NCBI GenBank assembly: GCA_022376515.1
Contig: WTXI01000025.1
Coordinates: forward strand, 310,001-374,000
Source: Lactifluus volemus
Taxonomy: Eukaryota > Basidiomycota > Agaricomycetes > Russulales > Russulaceae
DNA length: 64,000 bases
Direction: 5' to 3'
The notes beneath the pieces are model-generated. The model was given only the letters and a program-made list of their open reading frames with translations. It was not told where the DNA came from and ran no database searches. Position numbers and translations under genes: made by a program. Each line of letters starts with the position of its first letter. Positions within the stretch are counted from its first letter, which is position 1. This document shows, one piece after another, positions 21,312 to 32,816 of the stretch.

Positions 21312-23000
21312 ATGGACGACTCAACCAGAATTGATTTATTTCGTATCTTGCCCACAGAGCTGATTGAAAAGCTTCTGGCCATGCTCCCATATCGTGACCT
21401 TGCCTCTTGCATGCTAGTACGTCGTTCGTGCTCTCTTGGAATCACCACCGTTATTTATACGATCTTTTAGGTGTGCTGCCGCATGGCCTTGCTGATCAAA
21501 AATTCGTCTTTGTTGCAATATCATCTCGAACTGGCCAAATCCGGTATGAAAGATGGATCCCTGAGCAGGTTGTCAGTACTTGAGCGTAGGGAAATGCTCC
21601 AGGCACACGTCAATGCTTGGACGTGCTTTCGGTGGTCATCCTGGGTCCATTTGTGTAGCATTCCTCACGACACATATATCATGGACATTTCCCAGGGTGG
21701 GATTCTCACCATGATGTCCAGAAGTGAAGGAAAGATTACCTTTGTTCAACTGCCATCTACCTTACGAGGAATTTCTATGCGGCAATGGGACCTTTCTTTT
21801 CCCTTTATTCCACGCCTATGTGCGCTCGATCCTTCCGAGGACATTCTCGTTGTGACACAACCAGGGGTGTAAGCCACTTTGACTCGTATTACTGATATCT
21901 CCATCTCACCCTTATCAATTTTTTGTAGATCACAGTTTCACTTTCTATCCCTCCAAACCGGCCAACCGCATCCTCTCGCCGCTGTCTTTTCGGTTTTTGT
22001 CCTCCTTCATCTCTAGAAACTCAGACTCTCTGCAGCTCATCGTATCTCGTAATTATTTTGCTGCACTAATTCAACCGGATCAACTAAAGATCTTTGATTG
22101 GAAGACTGGTCAAATTATGTTCGTACGTACGATGACCCTCCCGTCACAAGTAAGGGTGCCACTTATTCTACCTCAGGAGATCGGGTCCCCTGAGCATGTT
22201 CGAAGTGTAGCCTTTCTTACCGAAAACCGAATTTTGCTTGCCTTGTCTCGTACAAATCATTTCCCCCAGGCTGCGTCAGGTAACGAACATTCGGAACGTT
22301 CAGCTCTGGCGGTGTACAGCCTAGATCAAGGGCCGGGGAATCGGCAGGTTAGACGCCTTCCCATCGCCACCTTTGCTCTCGAACTCGGAAGCCACATCAT
22401 TCCCATTTATATGCAGCTGCATTTCCGTCGCAACCTACACTCTTACTCCCCCGAGGTGGTCGTTCCGTTCTTCAGCTCACCGACAGAACAAGTCGTCGCC
22501 CTCCAGACGAGCGGTATTCTCACCAGTGCTCGAGGCAATCCACCATCTATCACATTTTGTCAGATTCTCCTTATTCCCATCGCCAAGCTCCTCTCTCACC
22601 TACCCGATGCTGCTGCTGCCGACGGGCCGCCTCGTTACATCCAGTGGCACGAGTTGGGCTCACGGGGGCTCACAGAGTACCCCAACCACACTTTTCACGA
22701 TCCTTTTGGGGCGCACTTTCCGGTTCGCGGTTCATTCCTCGCCCAGAATCGCGAGGTTCTGTTGACATCTGGGACTTTAACCGCGCTCGCGTCGCACAAC
22801 TGCCACGACGCGACGATCAAGAGCCAGTCCCGTTTGTTCACGAAGAGGTAGAACTCCCAGTTGGGATAACGGGAAGCGTTATTGCGGCCATTAGTGAGGA
22901 TGTGATCGTGTTACGCGAGGCATGTATCCGGGCCCTACCCTCTACTCTGTGTTTACCGATTTGGGCTCATCGCTCGTTTACAGTCCTTTTCCTCCTCTGA
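21312..23000 (+). CDS. F-box domain protein (frame broken)
   Basis: F-box proteins recruit substrates to SCF ubiquitin ligases. Exon 1 (21312-21416) and exon 2 (from 21471) splice at LASCMLV|CCRMALL and give a typical N-terminal F-box: RILPTELIEKLLAMLPYRDL. A repeat-poor beta-rich region typical of basidiomycete F-box proteins follows (QFHFLSLQTGQPHPL, DQLKIFDWKTG, RSVAFLTENRILLALS). The second intron runs from 21867 to about 21935. Frame changes are needed near 21990 (before FLSSFISRNSDSLQL) and near 22755, where the open frame leaves the family-like continuation GSVDIWDFNRARVAQL. The 3' end near 23000 is uncertain. It may be a decayed member of a large family. Confidence 0.65.
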
Positions 23001-24452
23001 GGAGAGAGTACATCTTCTCATTTTTTAGAGGTTTTCTAGAGTGCACGAAAGGAAGGATTGGGAGTGCGCCGCTTGGTCGCTAAACAGCCCACAGTCGCGC
23101 AATTGACTTTGGATAAGCATGTGGGACAGGGCATTGATCATTCCATCACCCAAGTAGTTCAGTTACTCAGATTTATCTTCTTTTGCTTATGGGTGTTGCT
23201 TCCTGACTCCCGTAAATTGCGGGGCACAAGTCGCACCAATTTTTTTATTATGTACGAATTGACTCATCCCTGGACAGCCCAGGTTCCATTTGCTCCAAAA
23301 ACGAGCATCCGAAGCTAATCCCGTGCGGCCTAGTTGTTGCTATCAAGCGCTACTCAGGTTCAATCCCGGATTTCGATCTACTTGATAACCTGCGACCTTG
23401 AATCGTACATTTTTCCGGTGATGCGAACATTGCAAAATGAGGACGCGCAACCATGACGACCAATAATCTAGCTCCGGGAGGACTACTACGAGGTTGTTGA
23501 TCGTTGATGGTCGGGGAAGGATGTTTCATCAGCCCGATAGCCCCATAAACACCGAGCTCCGCTGGGAGGACTCGCTCCCAGCAGAGCTCGGATTTCTGGT
23601 CCACATGAGGGAGGATGTATGAGATCGTCCTAACCGCAAGTGGTAGGCTAATCCCCGTGGACAAATACCGTACTGAATGATCAACTGATCAAGTCTCACT
23701 TACTGTCTGTGTCTAGGTTACGCCATCACATCATGCAATCAGAAATGCCGATCGGTGGTCGACCAATGGGCAAACTTCGGAGGGCGCAAGGGCGCACCCG
23801 GCGGGGTGCGTGAAAACTGGTTCCTCTCATACCCTTGGCGCTACGCATTACCAAATGACTGCCTGTGCTATTCTCAAATCATTCCATTGATTGCGGCCAT
23901 ACTTATTTGGCCTTCGTTTTTCTCTCGGTCTACCCTTGTTGAGGTTCTGTGTGTGTGCTTAAAGCGGCGACTTGACAGTCTCTTCCCAATGATGGAACTT
24001 ATGAACACGACCAGTCGTCGCATCGAGGCACAGATCTGAGACGGCCCTTTCTTATGGAGCCTAGCGTTCCCGAACTGATAGATTCCCACGAGTCGGGACG
24101 GATGAGTGGGACGGCTCAGAAGAGCTATAATTCTATCTAAGAGACGACCAGAACCCTTCAATCGAAACGTCGAGCTTGAAGGACGACGTGAAGGAGAAAT
24201 CGTCACGCTCTTTCTCTCCGACAGAACGGTGGATAAGCGCTGAACTTCGATTCGCAGGACGACATGGATTACTATACTCGGTCGAGCTTGACCACCTTTT
24301 GCAGCAGAGTATGCCGAACCTGATCTCAGAACGTTTGCACAGTAGAAGTACAAAGAATCACCCATCTCTCATTTCGTAGCAATCAGGTACTAGACCTCCA
24401 AAGGCCTAAGGTGCCCTGCGTGATATTCGAGAGATATTTGTACTACGACTGC
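23001..24452. other. Intergenic, no recognised gene
   Basis: About 1.45 kb between the F-box gene and paralogue 2. Only short open frames without domain signatures; the minus-strand frames at 23350-23664 and 23874-24365 look like chance openings. Confidence 0.45.
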
Positions 24453-25935
24453 TCAAGCTTTGTTCCCAGAAAATCGTGCCATCACATCTCGCGGAAGGCA
24501 ACTCTTCTTGTCGTTACGTCCATACACCCGCAACACGCCGCCCTCGCAAATCAAACTGAAGCTACCAGCGGGACCGGGACCACGGGTGACCGCGAGCTGT
24601 TGCACTCGTTTGAGCACGACCGCGAGCCGCACGATCTGCACGGTCGTCTCTTTGCGCTGCGCTGAGAGACCGGGTACGCTCGAGTCTGCCGAGCCATCGA
24701 CCTGCCATTCGCGCAAACTTGTAAAAGTGCCACGCTGGTGCACGCCAAGACGGACTGCGGGCGTCTGCGAGAGCACGAGCTGTGGGTAAAGCTCGTTCCA
24801 GTCCAGCTGGTCGACATAGTTCACCGAGCGCGAGGTCACTTCGATCAACGCGTCTTGAGGACTTGCGTTCCGGCACGCACGACGTTGATCGTCGGCGATT
24901 CCTTTGTCGTGGCACTCTGGAGCTTTAAACTTCCAAACGCTTCCAGCAGGTCATCAACGCCAGAGACGTTTTCGGTCTGCGTCAAAGAACGTTTCGTGTC
25001 AGAAATTCCGCCGGTTTTCGTAGTCTTCGCTTGGCCGCCGGCATTTGTAGTAGGCAGGCATGCGTCGACCTCGAACCGGACGATCATCTTCAAATCGTGC
25101 ATGTCCTGTCACATCAAAAAATTTAAGTAAACCTTCAAAGTACTTCTGCCAAGGTAAACAACGCACGTATGTGATAACCCGATGATGACCAGATCTTGGA
25201 CATCCAGGTGCCGGGCGTGTCATCGCTTGTTCAAAGCCGATCCCAAAGTTGCGCCCGTTGAAAGGCTCATGTGTCCGACTCTCCCAACGGTTCAGTATGA
25301 CGGTTTTCGTGCCCACGAGCTCTACATCGATGCGGAAGTCGCGGACCTCTTTTCCTGGGGCCAGATTGAGCCAACGCAGAAGTTTACGGAGGCCATTGCG
25401 ATCCGTGATCATGTCTACGTTCGGCCAGTCGACGGGTGCCTCTTTGCCATGTATGGCGTCTGCGGCGGTAAAAAGAGGCAGCATTGGGTGCTCTGGTGAA
25501 CGTGCGCCGTTTTGGTCGATAATGCTAGTGCCATTGTCGGGCTGCAAGGTGAACGGGAGAGCTTGCACAGTCCACTGAGCTGGTGAGCCTGCGCAAGTTA
25601 TTGATTCAGACGTCGCACGGTTAGACTCAACGCGAGGATGCCCTCACCTGGGACTACGATTGTCGGATTTTCCGTGTTGACCCAGTTGTACGATGCTACG
25701 TATTTCACGTTTTTAATCGGGACTAGCTTTGGCGCGCCGGTCCACTGGCAGTGGGACGCGTTGGTGCACGGATAGTCTCGATGATGGTGTCCAAACCCTG
25801 TTTGATGTTGGCTCCCTGAGGAAGACCGGGAGACGAGGCCGAACTTGCACCCTTCACCGCACGAGAATTGTAGCCGCTACGGTTGAAACTTCCGCGTCCA
25901 TAAGAGGCGAGTTGTTCGTAAGACATGTGAAACAA
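24453..25935 (-). CDS. Conserved fungal protein of unknown function, paralogue 2
   Basis: Paralogue of the gene at 17832-19424 with the same intron positions. The first follows PTIVVPG and the second follows HHRVITY. Shared blocks are ASYNWVNTENPTI, ITDRNGLRKLLRWL, TRPAPGCPRSGHHR, KMIVRFEVDAC, EVTSRS and GPAGSFSL. The N-terminus here is shorter and Gly/Ser-rich. Two frame breaks: near 25738 (between PTASG and APKLVPIKNVKY) and near 24857. The second can be located by comparison: paralogue 1 reads VPQDTLVEV, while here GTCCTCAAG needs one more C to read VPQDALIEV. The C-terminus is MARFSGNKA. Confidence 0.7.
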
Positions 25936-26373
25936 TTGTGGTTAGAGATGTATTGATTGTGGGCAGATCCAGGGCCATTTTATAGTGAGTGCATGTATCG
26001 GCACCCGGGCCGAAGCACCATCGACGGCGTTGTGATGAGTGTGATGAAGGAATGCGCAGTTGTACGTTTGCTCTGCGGTCTTAAAGAGGCGTAGCTGCGG
26101 ACGACGTTGACACAATGGACACAGGTTAAGTCTGGCTAGTCAAGAAATCTTGCATTAAAGTCATGAGAACCACTCCAGCCTGGTGGCGCACATTTCGTCG
26201 ACTGCGCTTGCCACGGCATTGCTCTATTGAGGATGGAAAGGCCGTGTCAGTCCAGCATTGGTTAGCCAGTGCCAGGCGCCAGGACAGTCTATTCTTGCTG
26301 CTGGTCTACGATGGAACACGAGAGGCCCTGAAGCGATGACGTGAGGCTGAACGGAAAATAAAGCAAAAGAAAT
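25936..26373. other. Intergenic upstream of paralogue 2
   Basis: About 440 bp, no coding exon seen. It holds the paralogue 2 promoter and ends at the tRNA gene. Confidence 0.4.
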
Positions 26374-26448
26374 TGGACACATCCGGAATTGAACCGGACA
26401 CCTCTCGCATGCTAAGCGAGCGTGATAAACCAACTACACCATGTGCCC
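26374..26448 (-). tRNA. tRNA-Ala (AGC)
   Basis: Reads 5'-GGGCACATGG...GGATGTGTCCA on the minus strand. The acceptor stem GGGCACA/TGTGTCC pairs with one G-T. The anticodon arm CTCGC-TTAGCAT-GCGAG gives anticodon AGC. A-box TGGTGTAGTTGG and B-box GGTTCAATTCC are both present. No intron. The sequence appears identical to the gene at 63888-63962 on the plus strand. Confidence 0.95.
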
Positions 26449-26547
26449 TTATGCGACATGTAAATCCTTAATGGATACAAACAGATGAAGGGCTCTAGTC
26501 ATAGCGTCACTGTCTCCTAATTCGCACCTACTCTCACTGTCAGAATA

Positions 26548-29500
26548 ATGTCGCAGAACGACAGGCCTCTAGTTGGTTCCATCTTTGAGCGGAAGCCCAG
26601 TGCTCCCGCGTCAGCTCCATCCACACTAAACGCGATTCGATCAAAAACTGGCTTTCCTACCGCACAACACCGATCGAAGAGTGTTTTTGCGCGGAACAGA
26701 GAGACCGAGGCTCAACAGCAGCCCGTCGCGGCCTCATCACGGGTCACAGAGCCGCCCGTCGTCAAACCGTCTTTGAGAACGCAAGGGTGGATATCATCGT
26801 CAAAAGACCCTGACGATGGTGACTGGCGCCTGCAAATTAGCGAAGAGAATGAGAGGCGTGTTGCTAGGATGACTGAAGAAGAGAGAGGGGAGGCGCAGAG
26901 AGATATTGAAGAGAAATTTGGAAAGAACATCGGGGATGTACTGAGGAAGGTGCGCATGGCTCGGGAGGCCAAGCAGTTGGAGAAAAGGGCGGTGGAACGT
27001 GAAACCACGCACAGCCAGGCTGACGCTAATAACAGTGTCGAGTCTTCTGTGTCTCCAGGTGCGTATTACGCTTCCACACCCTTTGCACGCTTAGCCAGCA
27101 TTTACCACAGGAGAACGGCTATTAGGACCACCTTCACCTTCCCCCATTATCTCTAGCGCTAGCACCCAACCTTCCACCCCAACGCGAGCAAATCGAAAAT
27201 TACGCTTTGCAGATGTCACGCCCGGTGATATCCACGTCTACGAATCCGCGCCTCCATCTCCCCGCAGAAAGCCCCTAGCGCTCCTTCCTTCATCAAAGGA
27301 CGACATTGCAGTGTCCCTTGGCCAATGGAATCGCGCAACCCCAAAAGCAGAAAGCTCTTCCGAGCCACGTTTGGAGGTCCTGACCCCCGATAACGACTTT
27401 CCAGCTGCTTCATCATCTGTGGTTCATGATGGATTCCCAGAGAGAGGTACCCCTGAAGATATTAGACGTCGCTTCTTCCCCTCTCTTCCTACGGGCGACC
27501 CATCCCTCGCATGGATCGAGTCAACCCCGCTTCCCGATCCTGCCGCCCCTACCCTTCGCTTCGATCTTCATGGCACACCAATACCTCCTACACTCTCCGC
27601 GACCTTGCCAACACATCTAGGACTCCATCATCACGCGGAAGGCGCACGTGCTGGTTATACCCTCGATGACATTTTTCTACTTGCGCGCTCAACCGTCCCC
27701 GCACAGCGCGTTGTTATGCTTGGCGTTCTCGCAGGGGTTGTGCGGAGAGTCGCTGGCATGTGGCGCGGCATCTCGGATATGAGTGACGGATTGGAAGAGT
27801 TGCGCGGTAGGGAAGAGGAAATCCGGAAGAGGGCTGTCAGTGCTGGCGCGGAAGCGATGAACGAGCGAGGCAGCGTTGGCCCGAGAGCTGTGGAACTTCT
27901 ATGGGAGACCCTTGTCGGGTGGGACGAGGAACTCATGAATGTTGACGGTGTAGAGTTGCAGGAAGATCCTCCCAATGAAGTCTCATACAGCCAAGCAGGC
28001 GAGGGCACCTTGAAGGGTGATGCTATATCGACTCTTCCCTTACAGTTTTTCCTCTCCCAAATGGCGAAGATGTTAGGCACGGCAGATCTTCCACATCTCT
28101 CTCTTTTACAGCTTTTAGCTGTGCTTCAACGCCTTGCAATGCATAGCAACACCATCGCTGACGAGATTATTGACACGCCCTTGCTCGTCGCTAACGTGCT
28201 TCGTGTATTCATCCTCACACCCATCCCCCCGTCGGAATACTCACCTCTGCCTGTCCCAGCCGCCATCAACCTCCTCACCACTCTCGCCTCCGCTTCCCGC
28301 GTATCTGCGTCCAAGTTGCTAGACCCTGCCGATACGCTTTTGCGTTTTCTCACGTCATCTCCAAGCTCATCGCCCTATCAAACACCACTTGCTGAGGCCC
28401 TCCTGGTACAAACATTCCGCCTATACACCACCTTCGCTCGTTATGGTCTTTATGCCCACATTGCGACAACTGCTGCAGAACCTCTTGCCCGCCTCTCCTC
28501 CTATATTCTCTCGTCCGAGTGCCACTCACGTCCATTGTTAACCTCTTACATCTCTCTGCTCGGCGCTTGGACGACTTGTGCCTCCGACCCTCACCAAACG
28601 ACTCCGCCACACGAAATACTGTGGAGTCAAATCTCCGGTTGGGGTTGGATAGCAGACGTTACGACCGTTGCACGTAAGCTCACGCCAGAGCCGGCGGACT
28701 TTGACACATGGGCGGAATTGTGGAATACGGAGGCCATATGGCTGGAAGGCGCGCGGTATAATGGCATGCGTGGTGGTGCAAGTGAGAGGGAAATCTCGCT
28801 AGCTCGATTGAGACTCGGGTTCACTGGTGGTACAGAGAAGGAAGTGGTCTTGGGTGCGATGAGCTCGCTGAAACGTCTGTTGAGCGAGATACCCACGGGC
28901 TACGATGCCGGTAGAGACCTTGCGTTCTATCGCGAGATACTGAGGTCCGCCTTGGTGCTCAGTACTGTGATCCGTCTTTGGCTGGCGTGCTTCGCCCCAG
29001 ACAACAACCCGCTCCCTGAACCCCCTTTCCAACTTCCATTTTCGCTTCTTGGCACACTGGCCATACTTACCGTCACTCATCCCTTGCTGTCAGAACCGGC
29101 CGCCATCCCACATTACATACGGCCTTTTCTGCGCCCCTTGGTCTCATTCATCGTCAATTACGTGTGGCTTTCGCGACGCCATCCCAATACATCGAGTAGT
29201 CTCTGGGTCGCACAACTCAGCACTGCCGTCATGCGATGCCTGCCGGGTGACGAAGATGCTGCGCGTGACATGCTGGACGCTATCGTCGACTTAATTGATG
29301 AGCGATATCTAAGCGAGCATGGCTGGGGCGTGTCGTCGGAGGTGTGGTCTCGCGGTGGGGTGCATATTCTCAAGCCTTTTCTCGCCTATGGCCTCGCACC
29401 GACTACAGATTTCGAGGGCGAAGATGCCTCCCGCGTGCGAGTTGCACCGCTATTCCCTACCCCTCGTTCCCTCATGCTTACAACGACACAACGCCTTCCG

Positions 29501-30556
29501 TCCCGCGGCTTTACATTCATGTTTGCGCGCGATTGGACACTTCTCCCTCTGGATCATGTCCTGCATTCAGGCACATCCACCGTATGGCAGCACCTGCCTA
29601 CAGAGTGGGATGCCAGCGAAACAGACGTGACACGTGCGACCCTGATGCTTGCGCGCGCTGTGCGCGAGGCGGTGGTCGCGAATGGGACACCAACGTTCGC
29701 AATGAACCGCGCAGAAGTCACGTTCAGTTGCATGAAGGTTTTCATGCTCGAACATGGCCAGGCCCAAGGCGCGCCGTCAACAAACGGTGAAAACCGCGAA
29801 GAAGTATTTCGCGACGCCACGGTCGGCGAGCTCATGGAGGCGCTCCTTCGCCCTTGCAGACTCGATGCATCTTCGAACGGGCTTTCTACCTCTACCTCCT
29901 CGGATGCGCAAGACAATCTTGAGCTGGTGGCAGCCCGGTTTCTCGGCACCGGGACGCCGTTCTTCCAGTTCTACACCGATTTCGTCACGCTGTACGACGG
30001 CATCTCATTCGGACATCAGCTCTTTGCCGAGCTTCTGCTCCCGCCACTAGCTCAACGCTACGCGGCCGACTACCGCAAATTACTGTACGACGATACTGCG
30101 CACGCGCTCGGCACCGTGCGCACGCCTGTTGAGCGCGTCATTGGCGGATCTGTCGGGACCTTCCTCTGGCCTGCCGAACACGCACAAGAGGTCGTTGGAG
30201 CACAATTGAGTCTGCTCGTGGGTCGCCGTGCACGTGTTCCGGTCGAGGGATTCGTTCGGTGGATGGCGGTGCATCATGTCGCAGCCAATATATGGCCGGA
30301 CCTGCGGGAGGACGCCACTCTCACAGATGAACGTGGACGTAAACTGCTTCAGTCGCTGGTAAACCAGGGGGAACATAGAATCGTCCGTGAGGTCACGCTT
30401 TACTGGCAACGGCGGGAGGGTAACGTTGTGTTGCCTCCAGTTTGCTTTGATCTGGAACCGGCAAGGCGAAGAAGTCGACTAGACTGGGTAAAATTGTGGG
30501 CAAATGGGTATCTACTAGATTATATGGAGAGGTCGCTTGAAATAGGTAGAATATGA
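26548..30556 (+). CDS. RBA50: RNA polymerase II-associated protein RBA50/RPAP1
   Basis: RPAP1/Rba50 helps assemble and import RNA polymerase II. Exon 1 is 26548-27058, intron 27059-27110 (52 nt), exon 2 27111-30556, giving 1,318 residues with no frame break. An N-terminal disordered part is followed by the RPAP1_N-type helix RMTEEERGEAQRDIEEKFG. Then come the linker LRFADVTPGDIHVYESAPPS and the RPAP1_C block around RFDLHGTPIPP, LPTHLGLHHH and AGYTLDDIFLLARSTVPAQR. A long helical-repeat region runs to the C-terminus. ATG 26548 follows a short leader 99 bp from the tRNA. Fragments of this gene recur at 32817-32868, 33270-33890 and 38540-39800, so it is the intact parent or sibling of a decayed array. 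Confidence 0.9.
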
Positions 30557-30614
30557 ACTGCTTATATTTTATGTACCAAGTAATAACGCACATCGCATGC
30601 ATGTTTTCAATTGC

Positions 30615-30995
30615 ATTGTAATTTGTTTGTTTAAACAAGTACAGTACAGCATTTTTGGCACCACAACCGAGGCTAACGCCATTTTTTGTGTCAGTCGTAC
30701 CTTCATGGATCCCGAAATGTGTCAGGTCGGCCTGCTCTGCAGGAGTCTCGGAAGGGTCGGCCAAATTCCCGCGATATGTGGGACGGAAAGATTGAGAAAT
30801 GAACGCAGAAGAGGTGGCGGCAGACTAAGACGAATGGTCACGGTGGACGGACGAACCCGAACCTTGAACTGAAGTTGAGCAGACCAAAAGTGGAAGTCTC
30901 CCTGTGCCTGACGTGCCCTCGAGTTATCCGTTACGGCTGCTAGCGCGTCCTCGTCCGAGTCGAGTGAATACAAGAGTGACAGTATGGTCAACTGT
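30615..30995 (-). pseudogene. GH131 glucanase 3' stub
   Basis: A truncated copy of the 3' end of the GH131 gene at 33926-35229. Corresponding pieces on the minus strand are VGCGAKNAV, FGIHEGTTDTKNG, a last-intron region and a fragment around AVTDNSRA...GDFHFW. Nothing upstream of the fourth exon remains. It sits tail to tail with the intact RPAP1 gene, the same arrangement as the GH131 gene and the RPAP1 stub at 33.3-35.2 kb. Confidence 0.75.
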
Positions 30996-31076
30996 GGCAT
31001 CACATGCATGTCACAAGTACACATCATACTGATTAGATCCCCACGCCTTGCCATTGTACTGTATCTGACTTGAAAA

Positions 31077-32414
31077 ATGGAACAATCTGAAGTCCATATT
31101 TCTCTCGACGATGGCACCACTCAAACCCTCTTCCTCTCTATCCCAAGAAGAGATATTGAGAGACTTTCCCATTCCCCACACAAATGGCTCAAATTTGTCA
31201 TGTTCGCCATTTGTGGTGCCCACGGAGTGCTCTCTGCAACGCCTGGAGGATCCGCTATTGACGATGACACCACATCTTCCAACATTTCTCAATATTACTA
31301 CTATCGGTTTCTCAAAGGTACGAATGACGAAAATCCCGTCGTTTTGACTCATCAGCCGTCAATGTTTCCACAGGCATGTCCCCTGACTTTATCGACCACA
31401 ATGGACTCAACGAACGGGTCACATCGACTGCGAAAACGCCACACGCCACGGACTTTCGTAAACGCATCGTGAATCGGGATCGATCCTGTATCGTAACGGG
31501 AGAGACAGCCGATGTATGTGACGCCGCCCACCTTATTCCACATAGCAAAGGCGACGCTGTGGGTTCAATGCCCGCTAGGTTACGTGGTCTTCCTGATCTG
31601 TGTTTTTAGTATATCTGGCACGTTGTGCAATCCCGCCGTGATCTCTACCCGTCGGAGGAGATTGAGATCTCTGACATCGATGATCCACGAAATGGTATGT
31701 TGTTAAGGAAGGACCTACACACCAAACTTGGTCTCAGCCGCATATCCTTTCTAAGAGTACGTAACAAGATGTGCTCAAGGGGAAATTTTCAATAACTTTC
31801 GTAATTCCTAGACCCCAAACACTCTGCTCAATCCTCAGGATATCCCAAGTGAGGGTGTCCATGTGTATCCAGATTTGCCGTACCGGATCACGATGCAACA
31901 CCTAGTCCCAAGTATGGGCATTGAGCCACTGCTTGATCACGATGCCCGCCTCGTTGGCACGGCAGATTCACTTCCCCCTGCGGTAATACTTGATTTTATC
32001 TACGGCATTGCCGCATATCGACGTTGGAGAAGCCACGAGAATGTCCATAAAATACTGGCGTCATATTTCAAGGACCACTACGAGCCGGTATTAAAGCGGC
32101 CATCCCCTAAACCTACTGGTGTCTTTGACAGCGGACAGGAGGACGACGATGAACCCAAATATCCCACCTACTCTCCGCCAGACGACAAAGGGGAGCATCA
32201 AGAATATCTTGATGCAATGGATGACGTATTGGAACTCTCAATGATGATACGGCAGCGAATGACTCCTCAGGAGGTGCTGATGAAAATTCAACAGCAACAG
32301 GATGAGATGGAGTTGAGAGAACGAGATGTCAGTCGAATGAAAGTGGAGGAGTGGAGGAGAACCATTTCGGAGGATTCTTCTGTGGAATCTTCAAATCCAA
32401 TTCGGACAGCTTAA
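31077..32414 (+). CDS. HNH-endonuclease domain protein
   Basis: Exons 31077-31317, 31374-31558, 31610-31756 and 31812-32414 splice in phase to 391 residues. The HNH core reads FRKRIVNRDRSCIVTGE, then DAAHLIPHSKGD, and after the intron IWHVVQ and NGMLLRKDLHTKL. This matches the fungal HNH_2-type layout with Cys, the AHLIP histidine and a later N...H. The C-terminal half is charged, with an acidic stretch and a predicted coiled coil (MKIQQQQDEMELRERDVSRM). Many basidiomycetes carry expanded families of such proteins with unknown function. It lies inside the decayed RPAP1/GH131 array, between the GH131 stub and the RPAP1 3' stub, and is itself intact. Confidence 0.82.
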
Positions 32415-32816
32415 AGAATACTCCCATCCCCTTTCACCTCCCCTGTACTGCACAGTAACTGTCAATGTCAATTCAATGTCAACCATTTGCCTTCACCTGG
32501 CTTTTTATAACTATTACTGTATGTAAATGTGTTGAGGGATTACGAGAACGTGGGAAGAAGGCTGGCGGCTGAGGACGGCGCCCAGCGTTAAGGGATCATG
32601 ATGCCCAAGGACGGGATAGCCAGCGTCCACGGCACCCAGAGGACCTGCCTGCGTGGACAGCGATCGCCCAGACTCGAAAGAGTTCGTCCTGTTGTTGCAC
32701 CGTTCCCCCTCTTCAGTTCGTGTCCACGCGCGCCCGCTCCCGCTCTCCTTCTGCTGTCGCCGCTCTTTTTCCCTTCATTTTGCGCACAAAAATGAGGTGT
32801 CGCTCCTTTGCCCTCG
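32415..32816. other. Spacer without recognised gene
   Basis: About 400 bp downstream of the HNH gene. No coding signal; it ends where similarity to RPAP1 begins again. Confidence 0.4.

Noticed and set aside
17832..25935. Prenyl (geranylgeranyl) diphosphate synthase label for the paralogue pair
   Set aside because: No DDxxD or second aspartate-rich motif is present; the label is an inherited database name.
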